64,000 nucleotides of DNA, from the NCBI GenBank assembly GCA_033032865.1, contig JAWHQI010000004.1, positions 22,054,001 to 22,118,000 on the forward strand. Direction: 5' to 3'. The notes under the pieces are model-generated. The model had not been told where the DNA came from. It saw only the letters and a list, made by a program, of their open reading frames with translations, and searched no databases. The position numbers were made by a program, and so were the translations under genes. The stretch comes from Dactylorhiza incarnata (Eukaryota; Streptophyta; Magnoliopsida; Asparagales; Orchidaceae). Of the stretch, positions 54,814 to 64,000 are shown one piece after another; position 1 is the first letter of the stretch, and every line of letters begins with the position of its first letter.

Positions 54814-56434
54814 TGTTGGAACAAGCCTATTACTGATTTGGGCTAGGATCACTATCTATTGACTAGGACTAAGTTGACCCCAATGTATAGTCTAAGGGTC
54901 AAGGTTTTAGGCTGTTAGAACTTAAGGAAAAGATGAAGTTTCTGCGTTCGACGAACTCCATACTGCGTTCGACGAACTCCATACTACGTTCGATGAACTC
55001 CATTCTGCGTTCGACGAACGGCATGCTCCAGTTCGATAAACTTGCCAAGGTTATGCGTTTGACGAACTCTATTTTGCATTCGACGAACTCCTCTCTGCAT
55101 TCGACGAACTTGCTCTCCAGCTCGACGCACTCAGTTCTCCAGCCAGTCCAGCAGTTTATTCTTCAGTCCGACGAACTCCAGGTTGAGATCAACGAACTCA
55201 GCTCTGCGCTCGAAGAATAAGTATCAAGATGTTTAGATCGACGAAATTCATTCTCAGATCGATGAACTCAGTTCTTCCAGCCCGATTTAGCAGATTATCT
55301 TTTAGTTCGGCGAACTCAACACTCTGTTTGACGAACTTAGTTCTCAGGTCGGCGAAATTTCTCCTCAGTTCATTAATTCAGACAGATCATTTTTATTCTA
55401 TTCTCTGAACTCAGATCGACTATCAGCAACGGATCTATTCCTATCAGATAAGTCAAGGATATTATCTTTCCTTTTATTATTCTCTTATTTCGAGAAAGTG
55501 GTCGTTGACACATTTTGGAAAAGGACACTTTCATGGAAAAGGAAAAGAATTAAAGGATACAGTTCCAAGAAAATCTTTTCAGATTATTCTATTCCTTATT
55601 CAGAAGATTTGTATTTCAAATCAGTCAGAATATCTCTAAGGAAAAAGGAAGAAGAAGTTTTTATAACATTATTGCAGAAAAAAGGAAGAGAAGAAGAAAC
55701 AGTCTTGAAAAGAAATACAGAAAGAAAAAGTTTACAGATCTTCATCTTCCTCAAGCAGCAATATCATTCTCTGAGAACATCATCATTATTCTCTCAGTTT
55801 TTTTCTGCAAGTTTCTAAATCTTCAAGAGCAACAAATAATCTGAGAAACATCGTCTCTCAGATTCATCAGCTATCAAGGAAGATTTTCATTCAAGAGAAA
55901 GCTCCATCCTCTTACTGTCAACCATTTCTATCAGACAGGGAGAGCTTTACAACAATAAATCCACTAGTCTTCTCTCAGATTATTGACAGAGAAGAACTTC
56001 ATAACCCTCTTTATCCCTTCTTGTACATGGTTCTAACTCCCTTCAAAAGTTAACCCCTTGGTGGTAGGGCACCTGAACAAAAACCTGTTGTTTGGTTTGA
56101 GCACCTGATCAAAAGATCAGTGGTGTTTGGGCACCTGATCAAAAACCCATTGGTGATACGGCACCTGATCAAAAACCTAGTGGATTCCTACCAAGTGTGG
56201 TAGAAGAGTAGATGTACCCAGGTTTATTGGGGAACTACTATAGATCCTTGTGTCCTCTGTGATTGTGTTTATTTTTCTGTACTATGCTGTGCTGTTTTCT
56301 TTATTTATTTTTATAACTCACTCAGTGCACATATATATATCACTATTTTAATTCCGCTATAAAAATAATTGAAAAACTTTTTAATACTCTATTCACCCCC
56401 TCTAGAGTAAATCTAAGATCTAACCTCACTTTCA
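54814..56434 (+). repeat. 5' LTR of element 4
   Basis: 1621 bp, TGTTGGAACAAG to CTCACTTTCA. The first third holds 21-nt TTCGACGAACTC repeats. The remainder includes a leader that repeats 'cacctgatcaaaa' four times around 56068-56180, and CACCCCCTCTAGAG near the end. Open frames at 54933 and 55498 are repeat or leader sequence. Confidence 0.92.
54942..55350 (+). repeat. 21-nt TTCGACGAA repeats in element 4 LTR
   Basis: CTGCGTTCGACGAACTCC starts at 54942, 54963 and (variant) 54984 and 55005, an exact 21-nt period; about ten cores follow to 55350 at looser spacing. Several cores show CGA to TGA or CAA change. No clear TATA box follows. The reverse complement reads TTCGTCGAACGCAG, the element 3 unit. 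The 3' LTR copy is at 62920-63330. Confidence 0.9.
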
Positions 56435-56436
56435 AT

Positions 56437-56448
56437 TGGTATTATAGT
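56437..56448 (+). other. Degenerate primer-binding site of element 4
   Basis: TGGTATTATAGT at the expected place, 2 nt after the LTR; initiator tRNA-Met sites read TGGTATCAGAGC or similar, so four to five positions differ. Confidence 0.6.
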
Positions 56449-56535
56449 TTGGTTGATTCTTTACAGGCTAACACCTGAATCAAAAGATCAATTATATCTT
56501 AAATTTTCTTCTAGAGTTTCTTTTGCTAAAAACCC

Positions 56536-58583
56536 ATGGCACAGAACAAAGAATACTTAAACACAAGACCTCCTATGTGCAATCTAAATAAGTTTGCATT
56601 ATGGAAGGCAAGGATCAGGTTTTATATGAATTCTATTGATGAGGATATCTTCAATGATATTTTGACAGGACCTCCTACTCCTACAGCAACAATAACTGCT
56701 GAAACAACAACAACAAATAATGTTGTTCCACCCCCTGAGTGGACAGAAGCTCAAAAGAAGTAGAGAAGTGTTGATGCCAAAGCAATGAATATATTGGCAC
56801 AGACAATGTCTGATGACATCTTTCAAATGGTTGTGGAATGCACCTCAGCCAGGGAAATTTGGACCTCCCTCAACAACATGGTTGAAGAATCTCCAGATGA
56901 GAGAAAAGATAGAAGATCTCATCTCATCTCTCAGTATGAAAATTTCAAGAAAGGAGAAACTGAGAGTGTTGCAGATATGTACAACAGGCTCAGCCTCATA
57001 ATCAATGAGCTGAAATCTCTAGACAAAGTGATCTCCATCACTGAAGTCAATGATAAGATCTTAATGTGCTTCCCTAGCACATAGGACTCTAGGATCTGGC
57101 CAATCAAGGAAGCCAGAAGCCTTAATGAGATCTCTACTGAGGCCTTGTTAGGCAAGCTTAAATCCTATGAGCAGCTTATTAAGTCCAGAGAAGCTGAACA
57201 ATCTACTTCCTCACCAGCATCCAAGAAGGAAAGGAGCATTGCTTTCCAAGCAACTGAAGAAGAAGATAAAGCTCCAGGAGAAGTGGAGTTTATGAGTCTT
57301 CTAGCCATGAGGTTCTATAAGATGGCTAGAAAGGATTTCAGAAAGAAGGACCTCCGATCAAAAGAAAAACCAAGGTATGATAAATCAAATTCTAAAGAAA
57401 TTATCTGTTTTGGTTGCAGGAAACCTGGACACATTCTACCTGAGTGTCCAGAGAACCAAAAGAAGAAAAAAGAAAAGAAAAAGAAGAGAAAAGGCACTCC
57501 AACAAGCCTTCCTCCCACAAACACAAGCATAAGGGAAGAGGCTCTGTAGCTGAAACATGGAGTGAAACAGAATCAGAATCTTCATCCAACTCCTCTGAAG
57601 GTGAAGAAAATACAAATGAGAAGGACCAATGCTTGATGGCTATATATGACTCAAGCAGTGAGTCAGAATATGCATCATCATCCAGCTCCAGTGATGATGA
57701 AGAAGAAAGAAACTTCTGCATGATGGCTATCAATGCCTCAGGAAACTACTCTGAAGAATCAGAATCTAAAACTGACAGTGATCAGGTAATATCTAACTTT
57801 GATTTCAATACAAATAAATTCAAAGATGAATTCAAAGCTCTTTGTATAGATTTAATCAAATCTGAGAAAGAGATAATCTCTCTCAGAGGTAAGTTGGCTG
57901 AAATGAACCAACTAAGTGAAGAAAATGTAAATCTTAAGAAAGATTTGGCTGCCTCCATAGAACACATTGTTCTCATTGAGAACAAGTTATCTGAAGCTAA
58001 GACGTTTGAAGAATCCCTCAATGGGAGAAGTATCAAATTGATGGACATCACAAGCACAGTGAATGCCAGACTTAGTGGCAGACTGGGCTTGGGTGCATCA
58101 TCAAGTGAGCCACATCTTATTAAGGAAAACATCTTATCTACACCAGTAAAATTCATTTCTGCTAAGAACAAAGAGGTAGTAGATGTTAGTAAGAATGTTT
58201 CAAGCAAGAATATTAAGAATAAAGGAATTCAACAGAATTCGTCGAACGAAGCTCGACGAAATTACACGAATTCGTCAATCGGAGATCGATGAACTTTGAA
58301 GACAGACTTTCAGTATAGTTATTATTCGAACGACGCTCGACAAAGTAACCTCAATTCATCGAACCGGGATCGACGAATTCACCCAAATTCACTGAACGGA
58401 AAATATACAGGAAATCTGAAGAATTCTTATTCTCAATATACTAATGATCATTTTACTGAGTGGATAATTCCTCCAAGGAGATATCATCCACAAGGCTATA
58501 AGGATCAGCCTGAGATATCTTACTCTTCTGATTTTTGTGGAAAGACAAAAGGACCCAAGGTAGTCTGGGTCATGAACAACTAG
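56536..58583 (+). pseudogene. gag: Element 4 gag, broken
   Basis: Starts MAQNKEYLNTRPPMCNLNKF at 56536. TAG at 56761-56763 and TAG near 57082 interrupt the capsid-like part (NILAQTMSDDIFQMVVE, QYENFKKGETESVADMY). A zinc knuckle CFGCRKPGHILPEC follows near 57410; a frameshift near 57535 moves to the frame of 57444-58292. Acidic and coiled-coil segments come next. At 58238-58377 33-nt units encode Arg-rich repeats, one of which has become a stop (CGA to TGA, 58290). The C-terminus ends GPKVVWVMNN at TAG 58581. The second zinc knuckle of element 2 is replaced by FCGKTKGPK-like sequence. Confidence 0.8.
58238..58377 (+). repeat. 33-nt inverted-repeat units inside element 4 gag
   Basis: TTCGTCGA-N7-TCGACGAA at 58238-58260 (perfect arms), variant at 58271-58293, then units ending at 58344 and 58377; spacing 33 nt for the first and last pairs with a 51-nt gap between. 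Same length, spacer and phase as the gag repeats of element 2, but with the arm of its own LTR motif. Confidence 0.88.
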
Positions 58584-58584
58584 A

Positions 58585-61500
58585 ATGTTTTCTGTTTTGC
58601 AGGTACATGCCTATCCAAAAATAAAAGAACAATGGTACATGGATAGTGGGTGGTCAAAGCATATGACAGGAAACAAGGCCAATCTAAGCAACTACAAGGC
58701 AAGGCTTGGACCCAAAGTGATCTTTGGAGACTCCAACTGTGGACAAACCAAAGGTTATGGACAAATCAAAGTTAGAGCAGTCACCTTCAAAGAGGTAGCT
58801 TATGTCAAAGGTCTGAAGCACAACCTCATCAGCATAAGCCAGTTATGTGATGAAGGTTATCAGGTAACTATTAACCATTCCTTATGTCTTATTACCAATA
58901 ATAAAAACATAAATGTATTATCTGGTATTAGACATGGAAACATTTATTTAGTCAATTTTGACTCTGCCAATTCAGATATTTGCTTATTTAATTCTATAAG
59001 TAAGACAAATGAATTATGGCATAAAAGGCTTGGACATATTAACCTTAGAACTATATCTAAGCTCTCTAAGGAAAATCTTGTTAGAGGACTGCCTTCTGGT
59101 TCATACAAGAATGAAGGACTCTGCAGGGCTTGTCAATTAGGTAAGCAGACTAAGAGTAGTTTTAAACCTTTATCCAAGAGTGATTCACCTAGGATTTTGT
59201 ATTTAATACATTTGGACCTTTTTGGACACACTACAATACAAAGTCTAGGAGGGAAGCATTACTCTCTTGTTATTTTAGATGACTTCTCAAGATTCACTTG
59301 GGTGTTCATTCTTAGGAACAAGTCTGACACCTTCAGTGTTCTGACAGACTTTCTCAGGTCCATCAAGATTGAGTACTCTACTCTAGTTGCATTGATCAGA
59401 AGTGATCATGGCACTGAGTTTGAATCTCTTCTGATGAGAGAACTCTGTGGAAAAGAAGGGATCAGGTAGTGTTTCTCTGCTCCTAGAACTCCTCAACAAA
59501 ATGGGGTAGCTGAAAGGAAAAATAGAACACTTATTGAATCAGCAACTACATTGCTTGCTGATGCTCACTTGCCAATCTCTTTTTGGGCAGAGGCAGTGAA
59601 CACATCAAATTATGTGTTGAACAGAAGCCTGATAAATAAGCTTAAGGGTAAAACTCCCTATGAATTACTCAAGAATAAAAAGCCTAAGGTTAACTATTTT
59701 ATGTTATTTGGATGTAAATGCTATGTGCATAACAATGATAAGAAGTATCTCAAGAAATTTGAAGCAAAATCTGGTAAAGGTATATTCCTTGGATATTCTC
59801 TTTCTAGTAAAGCATAAAGAGTTTACAACAAATATACTCTTAAGATAGAAGAGTCCATTCATGTATCCTTTGATGAATCTAATATGTTAAATGAGGAGAG
59901 GAACACCACCTCTACCAAAAATACTTTGCAGGTACCAGTCCTATCTGAAGAACTCAATGGATTAGATCTACAGAATGAAGAATCACTAATTCCATCAAAT
60001 GAAATAATTGAAGACAGTGAAGAAGAGGATAATCCAGAACTTGCTGACAATTCAAATCAAGTGACAGCTGATCAAATCCCTCAAGAAGAAACTATTGCTG
60101 AACCTACTCCAACTGTTGATAACATCATAGTTAGAGATCATCCAATATCTCAAGTCATTGGAGATATTTCAGCAGGTGTTCAAACAAGGCATCAACTACA
60201 CTTAAATCAGATGCACACTTGTTTCCTTTCACAAGTTGAACCTCAAACCATAAAAGATGCAGAACAAGATCCAAACTGGATTCTTGCAATGCAAGAGGAG
60301 CTCAACCAATTTGAAAGGAACAAGGTTTGGGATTTGGTTCCAAGACCAAATGGCCATCCAGTCATTGGCACTAAATGGGTCTTTAGGAACAAGCTAGATG
60401 ATCAAGGCATCATAGTCAGAAATAAAACAAGATTAGTAGCCCAAGGATATTCTCAGGAAGAAGGAATTGATTATGATCAAACCTTTGCTCCTGTTGCTAG
60501 ACTTGAAGCTATAAGGATATTTCTTGCCTTTGCTGCATTCAAGAAATTCAAAGTCTATCAGATGGATGTGAAGAGTGCATTCTTGAATGGAGATATCAAA
60601 GAAGAAGTTTATGTGGAACAACCACCAGGTTTCATCTCTCCAACTCACTCTTCCTATATATTTAAGCTTAATAAAGCTCTCTATGGTCTCAAGCAAGCTC
60701 CCAGAGCATGGTATTAGACCTTAGCTTATTTTCTTTTGGAGCACAAATTCTGCAGAGGCATTGTTGATAAAACCCTATTTTTCAGGATACATAAAAATCA
60801 AACTCTACTAGTTCAAATATATGTAGATGATATCATATTTGGCTCTACTGATTCAAATCTATGCAAAATGTTTTCTGACCTAATGCAATCTAAATTTGAA
60901 ATGAGTAGCATGGGTGAGTTATCTTACTTCCTTGGTCTTCATGTGAAGAAACTCCAAATGGCATATTCATATCACAATCCATGTCTGCTAAGGAATTAGT
61001 GAAAAGATTTGGTATGTCTGATGCTTCCACTATGAAAACACCCATGCCCTCCAATGTTGTCGTTGACACTGATGAATCAGGGAAACCTGTTGATCAGAAT
61101 GTATATAGAGAAATTGTTGGCTCACTACTTTACTTAATAGCTAGTTGACCAGACATAATGTTTGCTACATGTATTTGTGCTAGATTCCAAGTTAACCCCA
61201 AAGAATCTCACCTAATTTTACTAAAAAGAATTTTGAGAAATATAAAGGGTTGCCCAAATCTAGGACTCTGGTATCCAACAGCATCAGAATTTGAATTAAC
61301 TGGATTCTCAAATTCTGATTATGCTAGATGCAGAGTAGACAGGAAAAGCACATCAAGAACTTGTCAGTTTTTTGGTGATAGGCTTGTGTCTTGGTTTTGT
61401 AAGAAACAAATATCTGTGTCTACATCAATAGCTGAAGCAGGATATATTGTTGCAGGCAGTTGCTGCTCACAGATACTGTGGATACAAAATCAACTTATAG

Positions 61501-61740
61501 ACTATGGTATCAACTTAAATAATTCAATTATATTTTGTGACAATACTAGTGCAATATCTATAGCACAAAATCCAGTACTCCATAATAGGACTAAACACAT
61601 AGAAATTGGGCACCACTTTATCAGAGATAATGTGGATAAAAATAAAAATTTGCCTATAATTTATTCCTACTGACTTACAAAGGGCTGATATTTTCAACAA
61701 ACCATTGGATGAAAAGAAACATATTTTGTTATAAATCAGC
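58585..61740 (+). pseudogene. pol: Element 4 Ty1/copia pol, broken
   Basis: Protease (DSGWSKHMTG, Cys to Trp), GAG-pre-integrase (LWHKRLGHINLRTIS), integrase ([44 protein letters not shown]), RT ([46 protein letters not shown]), RNase H (SNSDYARCRVDRKSTS; EAGYIVAGSC, where EAEY has become EAGY; KHIEIGHHFIRD). One frame to about 60960 with stops at about 59468, 59815 and 60715; then a frameshift near 60950 and a TGA at 61146. The end is broken near 61673, the remnant reading ADIFNKPLDEK. All domains are recognisable but none would be functional. Confidence 0.88.
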
Positions 61741-62786
61741 TAGGAATGATAGATGGAGATTCAATCAATTAAAAAAAAATTAAATCTTTTATTTATCACT
61801 CTGTGTGTGAATTCTGTTTAGTAGGTTTACTGTCTAAGCAGATGAGACAAGCTCTCAGTCTCAACTGAATAGCTTAGACAAGCTCTCAGTCTCAACTGAA
61901 ATAGCTGAGACAAGTTCTCAGTGGAACAGCTGAGACAAGGCCTAGCGCCGCTGAGAAGCTGTTTGGATCCACTGGGATGGGACAGAAAAATCCGCTGAGA
62001 CAGCTTTCAGTCTCAGCGGTTGAGCAGCTGTTTTCTCAACGGTTCAGATGAGACAGGGAAACTTTTCTAGGTGATTATTTAGCACACCTCTGAACCTATT
62101 CCATTGTATGTAATTTCATTATAATCAAGTTTTTATCTTATTTTTACTTTAAGCCTACAGAATCTGCTTCTCCTTCCAGTTCCTTTGCACTTGATCTCTC
62201 TTTTTCTTTTGCAGGAATAATGGCAATATTTCTTCTAAAATTGCATCCTTCCCTACCTCCTATACAAATGTCCCTTCTTCTAGGGGCCTAGCTTCAGGTC
62301 TTTCTGAAACTAGGCAGGGGGAGATGTTTTGAAGAAGCTCCTTTTTGATAGGGGAGATGCTTTATATAGAAGCTCATGTTTCAGGGGGAGATGTTGTATG
62401 AAGAAGCAAAAATCAGTTCTTGATGAAGAAGCTCCCAGTAGTTTCAGTTTGAAGATTTAGATATGACAGTTTGACCAATTCAGTTCAGATAATCAAAGCA
62501 AAAGCTGAAAGAAAGGATTATATTCAGTTCTCTACAATGTCAGAATTTAGAAAACAAGAATTTGAAAGGCAAATCACATTCAAGCCTCCTTCAGAGAAAG
62601 ACAAAAGGTTCTGATTATTTGTTTTTATTATTTCTGTTTTCAATGTAAAATTTCAAAACTCAGAGTATCACATTTTATATCTGCTGAACTGTTTAAAATC
62701 TGTCAGATATATATGCTCTGTTGTTTTGTTGTTTATTTTATTATTCAATTTTGTCAAATAGTGTCCTAACCCAAATAGGGGGAGAT
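61741..62786 (+). other. Post-pol region of element 4 with CTGAGAC repeats and several polypurine tracts
   Basis: No ORF where elements 1-3 carry the extra gene. A ~31-nt unit GACAAGCTCTCAGTCTCAACTG starts at 61846 and 61877 and decays to 62052, giving interspersed GTCTCAG and CTGAGAC cores. PPT-like AGGGGGAGATG occurs near 62317, 62357 (variant) and 62384, and the terminal PPT AATAGGGGGAGAT abuts the LTR. Confidence 0.75.
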
Positions 62787-64000
62787 TGTTGGAACAACCC
62801 TATTACTGATTTGGGCTAGGATCACTATCTGTTGACTAGGACTAAGTTGACCCCAATGTATAGTCTAAGGGTCAAGGTTTTAGGTTGTCAGAAATTAAGG
62901 AAAAGATCAAGTTTCTGCAATCGACGAACTCCATACTGCGTTCGACGAACTCCATACTGCGTTCGATGAACTCCATTCTGCGTTCGACGAATGACATGCT
63001 CCAGTTTGACGAACTTTCCATGGTTCTGCATTCGACGGACTCTGTTCTGTGTTCGACGAACTCTTCTCTGCGTTCGACGAACTTGCTCTCTAGCTCGACG
63101 CACTCAGTTCTCCAGCCAGTCCAGCAGTTTATTCTTCAGTTCGATGAACTCCAGGTTGAGATCGACGAACCAGCTCTGCGCTTAAAGAATAAGTATCAAG
63201 ATGTTCAGATCGACGAAATTCATTCTCAGATCGATGAACTCAGTTCTTCCAGTCAGATTTAGTAGATTATCTTTCAGTTCGACGAACTCAACACTCTGTT
63301 CGACGAACTCAGTTCTCAAGTCGACGAAATTTCTCCTCAGTTCATTATTTCAGACAGATCATTTTTATTCTATTCTCTGAACTCAGATCGACTATCAGCA
63401 ATGGATTTATTCCTATCAGATAAGTCAAGGATATTATCTTTCCTTTTATTATTCTCTTATTTCGAGAAAGTGGCCGTTGACACATTTTAGAAAAGGACAC
63501 TTTCATGAAAAAGGAAAAGAATTAATGGATACAGTTCCAAGAAAAACTTTTCAGATTATTCTATTCCTTATTCAGAAGATTTGTTTTTCAAATCAGTCAG
63601 AATATCTCTAAGGAAAAAGGAAGAAGATGTTTTTACAACATTATTGCAGAAAAAAAGAAGAGAAGAAGAAATAGTCTGGAAAAGAAATACAGAAAGAAAA
63701 AGTTTACAGATCTTCATCTTCCTTAAGCAGCAATATCATTCTCTGAGAACATCAACATTATTCTCTCAGTTTTCTGCTGCAAGTTTCTAAATCTTCAAGA
63801 GCAACAAATAATCTGAGAAACATTGTCTCTCAGATTCATCAGCTATCAAGGAAGATTTTCATTCAAGAGAAAGCTCCATCCTCTTACTGTCAACCATTTT
63901 TATCAGACAGGGGGAGCTTTACAAAAACAAATCCACTAGTCTTCTCTCAGAGTACTGACAGAGAAGAACTTCATAACCCTCTTTATCCTATCTTGTATAG
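62787..64000 (+). repeat. 3' LTR of element 4 (partial)
   Basis: TGTTGGAACAACCC onward, matching 54814 to about 56026; truncated by the window edge. Contains the TTCGACGAA series at 62920-63330. Confidence 0.93.

Larger units (their letters stand above)
54814..64000 (+). mobile_element. Element 4: copia element with full but decayed gag-pol, runs off the window
   Basis: 5' LTR 54814-56434, degenerate PBS, gag 56536-58583, pol 58585-61740, post-pol region with PPT copies, 3' LTR from 62787 (1214 bp visible of about 1620). Gag is closely related to that of element 2; the extra ORF is absent. Several nonsense codons in gag and pol arise at CpG or are C-to-T-type changes. The insertion site cannot be verified because the right flank is outside. 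Confidence 0.9.

Noticed and set aside
54933..55220. 95-residue frame with RSTNSIL repeats in the element 4 LTR
   Set aside because: The 21-nt repeat is a multiple of three and so stays open by chance; the frame lies upstream of gag in the LTR and the 3' LTR copy differs by frame-altering changes.

Overview
This is plant nuclear DNA: a nest of LTR retrotransposons with no host gene, rRNA, tRNA or CRISPR that I can support. Evidence: Ty1/copia and Ty3/gypsy polyproteins, LTRs with TG...CA ends, primer-binding sites complementary to initiator-tRNA-Met (TGGTATCAGAGC or TGGTATCAAAGC), polypurine tracts and 5-bp target duplications. Such nesting fits a large angiosperm genome; species is not resolved.

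Layout. 1-1176: right end of a gypsy-like LTR. 1177-5212 and 16285-18797: a chain of related gypsy-type LTRs separated by a ~670-bp non-pol module, with G-rich tracts and 158-bp tandem repeats. 5213-16284 (minus): element 1, a nearly intact copia inserted in that chain (TSD GTGGC), with gag, pol and an antisense gene that has its own TATA box and a 5'-UTR intron. 18798-34397 (minus): a decayed chromovirus with ~4.9-kb LTRs; its left LTR carries a copia solo LTR (22862-24017, TSD GATCC). 34398-41294 (plus): element 2, a copia element with gag and an extra ORF but no pol. 41295-41995: long inverted repeats in A-A'-A order. 41996-54813 (plus): a decayed Tat-like gypsy, split inside its RT by element 3 (42547-50843, TSD GATTC), which again has gag plus an extra ORF and no pol. 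54814 to the end: element 4, a decayed copia with full pol.

The most unusual theme is in the copia elements. Each family carries its own short, CpG-rich, self-complementary motif, repeated in the LTR (in four of five cases upstream of a TATA-like box), often again inside gag before the second zinc knuckle, and again at the promoter of an accessory gene. Elements 1, 2 and 3 encode accessory proteins that appear related (antisense in element 1, sense in 2 and 3). In element 1 the LTR promoter and the antisense promoter share the same two-palindrome module at nearly the same distance from TATA. I infer, without proof, an element-encoded factor acting on family-specific sites, comparable in logic to the VANC anti-silencing proteins of VANDAL transposons.

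Boundaries are by eye, and lineage names (SIRE/Maximus, Tekay, Tat) come from motif recognition, not a search.
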